Part shown: piece by piece, positions 1-8,441 of the stretch
Position numbering within the stretch: position 1 is the first letter of the stretch
How the letters are laid out: every line of letters starts with the position of its first letter
Assembly: GCA_050331115.1 (NCBI GenBank)
Contig: JBHJHD010000018.1
Location: 14,739 to 78,738 of the forward strand
Origin: JBCCAG01 sp050331115
Lineage (GTDB): Bacteria; Cyanobacteriota; Cyanobacteriia; CAKZMO01
Direction of reading: 5' to 3'
DNA: 64,000 bases
Notes under the pieces: generated by a model
The model's database searches: none
What the model was told of the DNA's origin: nothing
Seen by the model: only the letters and a program-made list of their open reading frames with translations
Program-made: the position numbers and the translations under genes

Positions 1-1
1 G

Positions 2-2110
2 GAAATGGGCTACCTGCGGGCCAACATGATTCAGCCCCTGCGTGAAGAAATTGCTCAGCTCCACGATGAGCGCCGACTGCTTGCCAGCGACGTGCATCAG
101 CTCCAGCAGCAGCAGCAGCAAATTAAGGCGTCCCAGCAGCAGGCGATGCAGCAGCAGATGCTCCAGGACTTTATGCAATCGCTGATGGCGCGCCTGCAGG
201 ACCAGATGACCACTCAGGTGGTGCAGGCGATCGCGCTGATGCAGCCCCAGCTCCCCTCAGGTGATTCTGCCGGTGACGGAGCGCCCCTCGATGCCCAGCA
301 GGTAGCCCAGCTTAGGGCCCTCCAAGCGACGTCAAACGAGCTCATGCTAAAGATGGACTCGACGATGCGGGTCGTCTTTGACTCTCTGCAGTCCACCGTC
401 GACAGCTACCGCGACTCCCTCGGCCAGGGTCTTGAGAAAATGCACAGCTTAGGGCAGCAGGGGGAGGCCCTGTTCGCCGCCCTCGTGAACCGTCTCGCAA
501 CCCAGCTCGGACAGGAGGCCTCCCACTACCTAAACCGGGCGCTGAGCCAGGAAGAGCAGCGCCGCTTAGGTGATGCCGCAGCGACAGACCGACTGCTGTC
601 GAGGCCCCAGGGGGAATTGGCCGACATCGCAAACGGCCCCGCTGAAGGGCTCGATGTCGCTGGGGAGACCGACGCGCCTGAGCCAGAAGCACTCTCGGTT
701 GAAGAGATCGATCAGCTTTTGCGTCAGAACCTAGCCCAGGCGGAAGCGCTTTCTCCGGTCGAAGCAGAGCCGTTTGAGAGCCCGTCAGCGCGCGCGTCTC
801 AGGAGGGGGCTTCTCTCAACCCCGATGACCTTATCGATCAGATTCTCAACGAGCTAGAGGCCGACCTCGACGCGATTGGCACCGGCCTCAACCTCGACCT
901 AAACGCCATAGATTTGGCGCCGGCCACAGCACCGGCTGCCGACGACAGCTTAGACAAGGCCATGGCGCTGTTTGAGCTAGGGGAGGAGGGGGTCGTTGTT
1001 CATGAGTCTGAAGCCCCCGCTCCAGAAGGCGGTGCTGCATCCGAAGGCGATGAGATTGCCGCATCCTACGCGGCGTTTCGGGCCGCTACCGATACGGTCT
1101 TTGAAGATGAAGACGCTCTTTCAGCGGCCAGCGGCGATCGCGGCCAGACCGATGACGGCGGCAATGACGACACTGCGATCGCTGGCCTCGGCTCCATAGA
1201 CGCTTCCCCTGAAGGCAGCGCTGACTTTGAGGATGTAAACTATGGCCCAGGACCGGATTTAGAAGGCCCGGGACCGGACCCAGGACCGGACCCAAACAAA
1301 ACTTCAGATGAGCGGGCGTCAGCGTCAATCGACACGATTAGCCGCCTCTCCGACCTAATTGACCCCAACCTGCTCATTCAAATGGGAATGGCGGACATCT
1401 CGGGCTCAAGCAGCTCATTTACAATGGCGTCTTTAGGGGAAGACTTGCTGCCCACCGTTAGCGATAGCACTAAGCCCTCTACCCAATTCAACATTGATAT
1501 CGACCAGCTCGCAGCCGATCTGTCTCGCGTCGAGGGCCTTGACCCAGAAACCGTTGACGAGGTTGCCCTAGAGGCCTCTGTCTCTGGCTTCCTATCGCCA
1601 GATGACGATTTTTTCAGTATCGACAAGCTCCATAACCGCGACGCCGCAACGCTATCAGCCCTCAATAGGGACCCAGAGACAAACCCAGAAATTCTGACAG
1701 AGTCTGGTGAGACCTTGAGTGAGGCGGCAGGCGAAACCCCATTAGACCAATCCCAAGCAGATACATCCGAATTAGACGCCCCTACCCCCCTAGGCCCGTT
1801 CTCAGGGCTCCCTAGCGCTTCCACATCGCCAGACGCTGACGCCGACGTAGAAGCGGCATCCCCCGCTGATAGCGAGTCGACTTTCGGGTCCCGCGAGGAC
1901 CCAGACCCCTTTGCGGATAACGATACGACGATTGACGAGATTGCCGCTCTGTTTGCCGCGCTAGAAGGGACCGAAGACAACCCGGCCAACATCGCAGAGC
2001 AGACCTTAGCCGATCTGCTCAAGCCTGACGGTAGCGATGGCCCCCCGCTGTCTCCACCCGCCGCCGATCGCAACCCCACTGAGATGAACAATGACGAAAA
2101 AAAAAAGTAG
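2..2110 (+). CDS. Coiled-coil/acidic low-complexity protein, 5' partial
   Basis: The reading frame is open to the window edge and the protein probably begins upstream: the codon before the first ATG (position 5) is a sense codon, and the first residues are already in a helical segment. Residues about 10-60 are rich in Q, E and L and look like a coiled coil, with a run of six glutamines. Residues 100-180 are amphipathic helix. From about 215 to the end the chain is acidic and disordered (many D, E, S, P), with PGPDPGPDP repeats near 400. I do not recognise a catalytic domain. The gene ends in a lysine tract encoded by an A10 run and lies just upstream of an Hsp70-like gene in the same direction, so the two are probably co-transcribed. 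Function is unknown; a scaffold or partner of the Hsp70-like protein is only inference. Confidence 0.75.
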   Translation, partial: EMGYLRANMIQPLREEIAQLHDERRLLASDVHQLQQQQQQIKASQQQAMQQQMLQDFMQSLMARLQDQMTTQVVQAIALMQPQLPSGDSAGDGAPLDAQQVAQLRALQATSNELMLKMDSTMRVVFDSLQSTVDSYRDSLGQGLEKMHSLGQQGEALFAALVNRLATQLGQEASHYLNRALSQEEQRRLGDAAATDRLLSRPQGELADIANGPAEGLDVAGETDAPEPEALSVEEIDQLLRQNLAQAEALSPVEAEPFESPSARASQEGASLNPDDLIDQILNELEADLDAIGTGLNLDLNAIDLAPATAPAADDSLDKAMALFELGEEGVVVHESEAPAPEGGAASEGDEIAASYAAFRAATDTVFEDEDALSAASGDRGQTDDGGNDDTAIAGLGSIDASPEGSADFEDVNYGPGPDLEGPGPDPGPDPNKTSDERASASIDTISRLSDLIDPNLLIQMGMADISGSSSSFTMASLGEDLLPTVSDSTKPSTQFNIDIDQLAADLSRVEGLDPETVDEVALEASVSGFLSPDDDFFSIDKLHNRDAATLSALNRDPETNPEILTESGETLSEAAGETPLDQSQADTSELDAPTPLGPFSGLPSASTSPDADADVEAASPADSESTFGSREDPDPFADNDTTIDEIAALFAALEGTEDNPANIAEQTLADLLKPDGSDGPPLSPPAADRNPTEMNNDEKKK
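2097..2106 (+). promoter_or_regulatory. A10 homopolymer at a gene junction, candidate slippage site
   Basis: Ten consecutive A residues lie in the last codons of the coiled-coil gene. An ATG at 2091-2093 opens a frame through this run that stops at once. Deleting one A would join that ATG to the frame of the downstream Hsp70-like gene (beginning M-T-K-K-K-V-G-P-I). Adding one A would fuse the upstream protein to the downstream frame. The downstream frame is free of stops from 2095 but has no ATG or GTG before its first conserved motif. Transcriptional slippage, or an indel error in the assembly, would explain this. Confidence 0.5.
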
Positions 2111-2232
2111 GCCCGATTAGCTGGACAATCAGAGGCGCCGGTGAATCGACGCCCCGCGACGGGCTGAAGCTCCCGCCGGGACGTCCGCTATTTCCAGCCC
2201 TCGCAGAAGCCCTGTCCGGAAATCCGTCTGGT

Positions 2233-3795
2233 TTGGAAACGGCGAGTGAGTCTGGGGCATCCTTCAAAAACGATGCGGGCGACTCAACAAGCGGCGATGT
2301 ACCCGCATCAAAACCGTGGTTCCTAGGGCTAGACATCGGCACGGTTGGGCTATCTGCCGTACTTCTCAATCGGGAGACTCGGAAAATGGTGCCGCTCTTC
2401 TGGCAACAGTCTGGCGCGGCGCAGCGCTGGTTCCGCTGGCCCCTCGATATTGCCATCGACCCCGATCGCCCTCAGGCTGAAGAAACCGTGCCCGTACCCT
2501 CTGCAGAAGCCGCTATTCTCTGTCAGCTCAAGCCTGCCCTGGCGCTGCCGCTGCGACGCGGCCTTGCGGGGACGCAGGACCACTCTCCACTGCTAGAGCC
2601 GGTTTACAGACCGCTGACCCATATTTTAGATACCCTAAAGCTGAGCCCGCTTGAGCTAGGTCAGTCTGAGGAATCTGAAGCGCTAGAATCGGGAGCGCTA
2701 GAATCGGGAGCGCTATCCTGGGGCTGCAGCGGACTGGGGCTAGACACCGCTCAATTTAGAGCAGCCATAGATGGGCTGTTCGGCGTTGGCGTCAGCTACC
2801 CAAGCGGATGGTCAAGCCAGTATCAAACCAATATTCAGAACGCGATTTTGGGTACGGGTCTGGTCAGCGATCTGAGTGCGATTCACTTCGTCGAGGAAAC
2901 GACCGCCGCCGCCCTGGCCTGCCTGCAGCCCACTGGTGGCCCAGCAATTGGCCCGCTCGACAGATCTACGGGCTCGCTGATGCACAAGATTACGCCTGAA
3001 GGCCTGGCTTTTGTGGTTAGCGCGGGGGCTAGTACCACCGAGCTGGCGCTGGTGGACCTGTCGGCGATCGCCCAGGACTATCGTGCCGCGGCCCAGTCCC
3101 GCACCTTTGCCTACGGCGGCCGGGCCCTCGACCAAGACATTCTGTACTACATCCTCTACCCACAGCTTCAGGCTTCGCCGCTGGCGGAAGTGGAGCGCCT
3201 GCTGGACGCACTGGGGCTCGATACCCTGGATAAACCCCAGCTTGGGCAGCCCGACAGCGCCCGCCGGCGGCGGCTGCACCTGCGTCTGTGCGGCTCAGCG
3301 CCGGGTCGACAAATGCTGGCGATCGCCCAGGTCGTCAAGCATGAGCTGCAAACTAAGCCTCGCGTGACCTACACCCTAGCCCAGCACCGCGGGCAAGTCA
3401 CCCAGAGCGAGCTAGGCCACCAAATTTTGCTGCCTTACGTTCAGGCCCTTAACCAGCAGGCACAGGCGCTCGTTCGCGCGTCAGGAGGGGGGTCGCCTGC
3501 CGTCCAGCAGGTGATCTGCTCTGGCGGCACGGCATCGATGCGAGTCGTGGCGCACTGGGCGAGGCGCTGCTTCCCGGAGGCGGCGCTGCGGCTCTCGACC
3601 TCAGTGGCAGCGATTAGGGCCGAGACCGGGCTCGAGACTGCTGCTAAGACGAGTGAGGGCGAGAATCTTAGCCCAGCGTCATTTGAACCTGAGGTGCCGC
3701 CTGAATCGCCGCTGTGGTTGGGCAGTCAGGTCAGCTATGGCCTGGCTAGCCTACCGCTCCACAGCGGGGTCGCTCCAAACTCAGAGTTACGGTGA
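2233..3795 (+). CDS. Hsp70-like (actin/Hsp70-fold) ATPase-domain protein
   Basis: The protein has the landmarks of the actin/Hsp70/hexokinase fold: an N-terminal phosphate loop (FLGLDIGTVGLSAVLL, about residues 30-45), a second phosphate motif (VVSAGASTTELALVDL) in the middle and an adenosine motif (VICSGGTASM) near the C-terminus. No peptide-binding domain of a true DnaK follows, so it belongs with the cyanobacterial Hsp70-like proteins of unknown role. The only usable start in frame is TTG at 2233, without a clear ribosome site. The same frame stays open back to 2095 and reads like protein, so the true N-terminus is probably about 45 residues longer and reached through the A10 run. A 15-base unit (GCGCTAGAATCGGGA) is duplicated at 2680-2709. 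The last 50 bases overlap the opposing histidine kinase gene. Confidence 0.75.
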   Translation: METASESGASFKNDAGDSTSGDVPASKPWFLGLDIGTVGLSAVLLNRETRKMVPLFWQQSGAAQRWFRWPLDIAIDPDRPQAEETVPVPSAEAAILCQLKPALALPLRRGLAGTQDHSPLLEPVYRPLTHILDTLKLSPLELGQSEESEALESGALESGALSWGCSGLGLDTAQFRAAIDGLFGVGVSYPSGWSSQYQTNIQNAILGTGLVSDLSAIHFVEETTAAALACLQPTGGPAIGPLDRSTGSLMHKITPEGLAFVVSAGASTTELALVDLSAIAQDYRAAAQSRTFAYGGRALDQDILYYILYPQLQASPLAEVERLLDALGLDTLDKPQLGQPDSARRRRLHLRLCGSAPGRQMLAIAQVVKHELQTKPRVTYTLAQHRGQVTQSELGHQILLPYVQALNQQAQALVRASGGGSPAVQQVICSGGTASMRVVAHWARRCFPEAALRLSTSVAAIRAETGLETAAKTSEGENLSPASFEPEVPPESPLWLGSQVSYGLASLPLHSGVAPNSELR

Positions 3796-5917
3796 CCGTC
3801 GTTCCCGCCTCTGCCCCAGAGTCAATCTGCAAGTCTCCGGCATGAGCCTCTACAATGCGCTTCGTAATGGCAAGCCCCAGGCCGTTACCCGACGATTTTG
3901 TGGTGAAGAAGGGCTGAGTAAGCTTCGGCAGCACCGTGGGGGGAATGGGCTCGCCGCCGTTGTGGACCTGAATTATGGCTTGCCTATCGGAGACCGTGAC
4001 TTTCCAAGTGACCGTCATCTCAGGCGGACTGGCCTCACAGGCGTTGGTAATCAGATTGATAAACACCTGCTTGAGCTTATCGCGATCGCCAGCGACCACC
4101 GCAGATCGGTTAACGACTAGGTCGATAGGCTGGTTTTGAGCTGCGGGCAGCAGCAGCAGGCTGTCGCGAATCTCGCGGCAGAGCGACGCTAAATCGACGG
4201 GTACGGTTTCCAGCTTAGGCTCCTTGGCGTACATCAAAATTTCATTGAGCAATCGCTGCAGGCGCTCCGATTCTTCCATCGCCAAATCTAGGCGCAGCTG
4301 CGCCCGCTCGGGTAGATCGAGCCGCTTAAAGGAGCTGAGCCCCATCATCACCGTCGTTAAGGGATTGCGCACTTCATGCACAATCATTGAGGACAGCTCA
4401 CCGATTTCCGCAAGCCGAGCGATCGCTGCCTCTGCCTGCTTACGCTCAGTCGTATCTCGGGCCAGCGCCAAAATCAGCTGACGCCCGCCAAACTGAATCA
4501 TTCCCAGCCGCACCTCCACGGGAAACTCACTCCCGTCCTGACGCCGGTGCGTACCCTCTAGGGTTATCGGCTGCCCGGGGGCGAGCTGCTGCCACAGCTG
4601 GGCGACATCCGCCGCTGACAGGGTAGTCTGAATATCGCTGACCGACAGGCTCAGCAGCTCTGAGCGCGGGTATCCCAGGTTTAGGCAGGCCTGCTGGTTG
4701 ACGTCTACGAACCGGCCCTCTTGATCCACCAAAAATAGGGCATCCACCGCCTGGGCAATCAGGGTGCGGAATCGATTTTCGCTCTCGCGGAGCGCCTCTT
4801 CCGCCTGCTTCCGCTCCGTAATGTCGTTGATGACGGATAAGATACAGACCTCACCATCGAGGGTGATCTGCTCTGCTGAGTAGAGCGCCGTGCGAATTTG
4901 ACCGTCTGCTGCACGGAACTGGTACTCCTGGTTGCGCAGCATCCCGTCCCGCTGCAGCGTGGCAATCATGGTATGTCGATCCGCCGGATTGAGCCAAAAT
5001 CCTAGCTCTTCAGTAGTGCGGTTAATCGCTTCTTCGTGCCTTAGTCCTACGACATGTAAAAACGTCTCGTTGACCTCCAGCAGACGTCCATCTGAAAGAG
5101 TGCTGATAATCACGGCGTCTGGGCTTGAGCAAAACGCCTTGGAGAACTTTTCCTCAGAGATGCGTAGCTCTGCCTCCATCTGCTGACGTTTCGCGATCGC
5201 TTCGGCAATTTGGTGCACCATGTGACCAAATGCCGCCATCACGTCCCCCAGCTCGTCTCTGCGCTGGGGGTTAATCGAAGACAGCGGCGGCACCACCACA
5301 GATGTCTGGTCTTGGCTGAGGGCCTGCCCGGCCCGCCGCAGGTCTCTCCGCAGACGCATGATGGGGTGGATTAAGAGTCGGTTGAGCACGATCATGGTGG
5401 CGATCGTCACGAATACAGAAATGATGATGACTAGGCCTGCGACCCGGGTCACAAAGGCCAAAAACTCGCTGCGAATATCGGCGTTGTGGCGAATCACAAC
5501 GATGTAGTTGTTCCCGATCGGCGGCATCTTCCAAACCGCATCGTAGCGGCCTAAGCGCCGGTCTAGGTGATCCATACGCCCCCGGTCAATCTGCGCAAAC
5601 CTCAGGCGAGGTGGTTCACCAAACTCCCCCACCAACTCGCCATCAGATCGATAGAGCGCCCCGCCTAAAACAACGTCGCTCTGGGCGGCGCTGAGCACTC
5701 CCAGAATTGTGCGTTCACTGTACTCTGGCGTTACGTCCAATACCCCTGAGGCTCGGGCAGCGGAAATCTCGGTCAGGTGCAGCAGCAGCTCTCGCTCCCG
5801 CACAAATACAGAAGGAATCAAAACAATGATTTCGATCAGAATAATGCTGGCAAATACCCATAGAACGATTCGTCGCGACAGCCGGGCATTGAAGAGCGCT
5901 GACAAGCGATGCGCCAT
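3746..5917 (-). CDS. Membrane PAS-domain sensor histidine kinase
   Basis: This is a 723-residue two-component sensor. Transmembrane helices lie at about 17-39 and 159-182 and enclose a roughly 120-residue extracytoplasmic sensor. A HAMP linker (about 180-245), two PAS domains (about 260-365 and 385-490, each closing with an ITERK/TTERK motif), a HisKA dimerisation domain and an ATPase domain follow. The phosphoacceptor is His514 in MIVHEVRNPL. The N box is NLITNACEA (about 621-629) and the G box FFTTKSSGNGLGLAI (about 671-685). Autophosphorylation and transfer to a response regulator are expected. No regulator is encoded nearby, so it is an orphan kinase and its signal is unknown. Its 3' end overlaps the Hsp70-like gene by 50 bases. 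Confidence 0.93.
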   Translation of the reverse strand: MAHRLSALFNARLSRRIVLWVFASIILIEIIVLIPSVFVRERELLLHLTEISAARASGVLDVTPEYSERTILGVLSAAQSDVVLGGALYRSDGELVGEFGEPPRLRFAQIDRGRMDHLDRRLGRYDAVWKMPPIGNNYIVVIRHNADIRSEFLAFVTRVAGLVIIISVFVTIATMIVLNRLLIHPIMRLRRDLRRAGQALSQDQTSVVVPPLSSINPQRRDELGDVMAAFGHMVHQIAEAIAKRQQMEAELRISEEKFSKAFCSSPDAVIISTLSDGRLLEVNETFLHVVGLRHEEAINRTTEELGFWLNPADRHTMIATLQRDGMLRNQEYQFRAADGQIRTALYSAEQITLDGEVCILSVINDITERKQAEEALRESENRFRTLIAQAVDALFLVDQEGRFVDVNQQACLNLGYPRSELLSLSVSDIQTTLSAADVAQLWQQLAPGQPITLEGTHRRQDGSEFPVEVRLGMIQFGGRQLILALARDTTERKQAEAAIARLAEIGELSSMIVHEVRNPLTTVMMGLSSFKRLDLPERAQLRLDLAMEESERLQRLLNEILMYAKEPKLETVPVDLASLCREIRDSLLLLPAAQNQPIDLVVNRSAVVAGDRDKLKQVFINLITNACEASPPEMTVTWKVTVSDRQAIIQVHNGGEPIPPTVLPKLTQPFFTTKSSGNGLGLAITKRIVEAHAGDLQIDSGAEAGTTVTVTLSLERPRCGAVG

Positions 5918-6001
5918 GCAGACACCTCCAAACGAACTTTTACCTAGAATAGCGCCCGCGCGTCTAGTATGATTTTTGCTAAACCCGTCAGGACCACTGC
6001 T

Positions 6002-6217
6002 ATGACATTGCCCAAAGCCGAAGCCAAACAGCTGCTAGAGCGGCTTATTTTCGACGGAGGCAGCGCTCAGCAGTGGGCTGAAGACGTCTGGGGATTAAGC
6101 CCGCTGCTGGGGGACAGCGCTGCTAAGCTGCTGGAGGTATATGATGCCCTAATTGAATGCTGCCCCGACGAGAAGCTCGATAATCTGCTGCAGTCTCTCT
6201 ATCGCGAGCAAATTTAA
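6002..6217 (+). CDS. Small conserved hypothetical protein
   Basis: A 71-residue, mostly helical protein (MTLPKAEAKQLLERLIF at the start) with no membrane segment or recognised catalytic motif. An in-frame ATG at 5969 would add 11 residues. I prefer 6002 because an AGGAC stretch precedes it at ribosome-site distance and because the region around 5969 looks more like promoter than coding sequence. It is divergent from the histidine kinase and 110 bases before the acidic-repeat gene. Function unknown. Confidence 0.55.
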   Translation: MTLPKAEAKQLLERLIFDGGSAQQWAEDVWGLSPLLGDSAAKLLEVYDALIECCPDEKLDNLLQSLYREQI

Positions 6218-6327
6218 CCGCGCGATCAGACCTAGGCGAGTTGAGGATATGAGCGCGAATACGTAATATTCCTGTAGAGTGATAGGCAGCTCAAAACTGC
6301 CCCAGCAACAAGGAAGCGTAATTTCAG

Positions 6328-6975
6328 ATGGCCAATTCTCAATCTAGCCTTGACCAGCGTCAGGCTATCAAGACGATGCGAGCGAGCGCAAAGCAGGTCC
6401 TGTCCCAGGGGGGACTTCAGGTGTCTACCCGTCGCGGAAATCGGGAGCTTGACTATCTCCTCAAGCGGGTCTCGCAGAAGAGCAGTCAGACCCAAGAGCA
6501 GGCGGATGCAACGGGCAAGCAAATAGGTGAGCTCATTCTCGATGCCTCAAAGACCCGCGGCAGGACCCACCTTGACGCTGGCGTGATCCAGCACCTCATG
6601 ATTCAAAAGAAGATTCCGTCTCTGGCCTCTGCCGCTGACGAATCGCCAAGCCCTGAGCCCCCATCGACTACAGAAGCTGCTTCACAGGCCGCTCCCTCCC
6701 AGGTCCCTGGGTCAGCCGCGTCTTCGGCAGAGGCCGTAACGACCATGGCCGCAGATGCTGAGACGACGGTAGTTGAAACTGAGGATGCGCCTCAAGAGGC
6801 AGAAGCCGAACCGGAGGCCGAACCGCAGATCGAGGCGGCAGCTGATGAGCCAGAAGCTGAACCAGAGGCCGAGCCAGAAGCAAGTGAGCCAGAAGCAGCT
6901 GAGCCCGAGGCGATCGCCGCTCCGACTGGCGATGAGCCCGAGCCTGAGGCTGAAGACGAGACCGACAACGCCTAA
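6328..6975 (+). CDS. Hypothetical protein with acidic Glu-Pro-Glu-Ala repeat tail
   Basis: The first roughly 100 residues are basic and helical (MANSQSSLDQRQAIKTMR at the start, then an Arg/Lys-rich stretch and helices ending IQHLMIQKKIPSL). From about 105 to the end the chain is a disordered acidic tail made of E-A-E-P/P-E-A repeats. A basic folded head joined to a polyanionic tail recalls nucleic-acid-associated or histone-like proteins, but that is inference; I do not recognise the family. It reads toward the arsenite exporter gene and is followed by a perfect 10-bp hairpin. Confidence 0.7.
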   Translation: MANSQSSLDQRQAIKTMRASAKQVLSQGGLQVSTRRGNRELDYLLKRVSQKSSQTQEQADATGKQIGELILDASKTRGRTHLDAGVIQHLMIQKKIPSLASAADESPSPEPPSTTEAASQAAPSQVPGSAASSAEAVTTMAADAETTVVETEDAPQEAEAEPEAEPQIEAAADEPEAEPEAEPEASEPEAAEPEAIAAPTGDEPEPEAEDETDNA

Positions 6976-6981
6976 AGTCAC

Positions 6982-7012
6982 CGCGTCAGGGAGACAGAGC
7001 CCCCCTGACGCG
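6982..7012. terminator. Hairpin between convergent genes, probable bidirectional terminator
   Basis: CGCGTCAGGG (6982-6991) and CCCTGACGCG (7003-7012) form a perfect 10-bp stem with an 11-base loop. It sits between the convergent acidic-repeat gene and the arsenite exporter gene. A short T-rich stretch follows on the plus strand. Confidence 0.65.
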
Positions 7013-7058
7013 ACGGTAATTTTCTCTCCGGGGCCAGCGTCGCGCTGACCGCGCCGGG

Positions 7059-8216
7059 CTAGGCCTCCACCTGCGGGCAGCAGCGCGGGTCGCTCAGCGT
7101 TGCTTTCTCGGGCTCGCGAGGAAACCAGAAAGCCGTCCGCTTGCAGACCTCGACTAACATCAGCATCACGGGAACCTCAATCAGCACGCCAACCACCGTG
7201 GCTAGGGCGGCACCTGAATTGAGGCCGAACAGGGTTACCGCAGTGGCGATCGCCACCTCGAAGTGGTTGCTGGCGCCAATCAGCGCCGCCGGTGCCGCGT
7301 CTTCGTACGCGAGCTTCATCTTTTGAGCAGCTACGTAGGTGATTAAAAAGATGAAGTTGGTCTGCAGGAAAAGCGGCACCGCGATCAGCGCAATGTGAAA
7401 AGGATTGTTGACGATCAGCTCCGCTTTGAAGCTGAACAGCAGCACCAGCGTTGTCAGCAGGGCGACGATAGAAACCGGGCTGAGGTACTTCATAAACACG
7501 GTGTCGAACCAGGCCCGGCCCTTATGACGCAAAATCCAGGTGCGGGACACCGCCCCCGCCAGCAGGGGCAGCCCGACATAGACCAGCACCGAGAGTGCAA
7601 TCGTCCGCCAGGGTACAGGCAGATCGTTGGCCGACAGCAGCCAGCCCCCCAGCGGCGCATAGAGAAACAGCATTGCCAAGGAGTTGATGGCGACCATCAC
7701 TAGGGTGTGGCCCTGATTGCTGTAGGACAGATAGCCCCTCATCAGCACCATGGCCGTGCAGGGCGCAATACCCAGCAGAATTGTCCCCGCGATGTAGGAG
7801 TTGGCTAAGGAGATTTGAACCCCGTTGATGAGCTCGCTTCCCGCCAGCAGCGGGCGAAACAGATAGCCCAGGAAAAACTGAGCAAAAGCCACCATGGTAA
7901 AGGGTTTGATCAGCCAGTTGACGATCAGCGTCAGGGCTACCGGCTTAGGCGATCGCGCCGCTTGCTTGGCTGCGGAGAAGTCGATCTTCACCATGATTGG
8001 ATACATCATGAAGAAGAGGCAGACGGCGATGGGAATGGACACCTGGTAGAAGCTGAAGTCGCTCAAGGCCTCGGCTAGATTGGGGAATATGTTCCCTAGC
8101 GCAATGCCGGCTGCGATGCACAAAATCACCCAGAGGGTGAGGTATTTTTCAAAAAAGCTGAGGGTTCCGCCTGCCTGGACGGCCTTAGGGTTGGATTGGG
8201 GCTGCTGAACTGTCAT
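7059..8216 (-). CDS. arsB: ACR3-family arsenite efflux transporter
   Basis: A 385-residue integral membrane protein with about ten hydrophobic segments. It exports arsenite, and often antimonite, across the inner membrane using the ion gradient. The assignment rests on the ACR3 pattern, including the conserved cysteine in GIAPCTAMVL of the central helix, and on length typical of the family. It is a member of the BART superfamily and unrelated to E. coli ArsB, although cyanobacterial ACR3 genes are commonly called arsB. No arsR or arsC lies beside it, so arsenate reductase and repressor must be elsewhere. An ArsR-type operator lies about 130 bases upstream. Confidence 0.9.
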   Translation of the reverse strand: MTVQQPQSNPKAVQAGGTLSFFEKYLTLWVILCIAAGIALGNIFPNLAEALSDFSFYQVSIPIAVCLFFMMYPIMVKIDFSAAKQAARSPKPVALTLIVNWLIKPFTMVAFAQFFLGYLFRPLLAGSELINGVQISLANSYIAGTILLGIAPCTAMVLMRGYLSYSNQGHTLVMVAINSLAMLFLYAPLGGWLLSANDLPVPWRTIALSVLVYVGLPLLAGAVSRTWILRHKGRAWFDTVFMKYLSPVSIVALLTTLVLLFSFKAELIVNNPFHIALIAVPLFLQTNFIFLITYVAAQKMKLAYEDAAPAALIGASNHFEVAIATAVTLFGLNSGAALATVVGVLIEVPVMLMLVEVCKRTAFWFPREPEKATLSDPRCCPQVEA

Positions 8217-8347
8217 AAGGTAGATGATCTTTGGGGGTTTAGGCTAGATCTCCCCCGTCCTTAGCCCGCGATTGAGGCGGCTGGAAAAACGATGCCCTGT
8301 CTCCGCCACAGGTCGCGCTCTAACGCGGAGGCAACGCCTTAATTCAA

Positions 8348-8363
8348 ATCAAATTTGGTTGAT
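8348..8363. promoter_or_regulatory. ArsR-type operator upstream of the arsenite exporter
   Basis: ATCAA(N6)TTGAT at 8348-8363 is a perfect inverted repeat and extends to CAAATCAA/TTGATTTG. The spacing and half-sites agree with the operator I recall for the cyanobacterial ArsR of Synechocystis. It lies about 130 bases upstream of the ACR3 start, on the promoter side. Only one copy is seen. Confidence 0.6.
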
Positions 8364-8441
8364 TTGTCAAGCCGTTAGGAGTTGAGCGTCTAGGGTATCG
8401 AGTCCATCGACAGGTCTAGAGGCTTTACAGGTCTAGAGACT

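Noticed and set aside
1378..2091. Long minus-strand open frame of 237 codons opposite the acidic coiled-coil gene
   Set aside because: It is a shadow of the Ser/Asp-rich coding sequence, with no start signal and no family resemblance.
6780..6960. Short periodic repeat that could suggest a CRISPR or minisatellite
   Set aside because: The periodicity encodes a Glu-Pro-Glu-Ala protein tail in frame; there are no spacers or conserved direct repeats.
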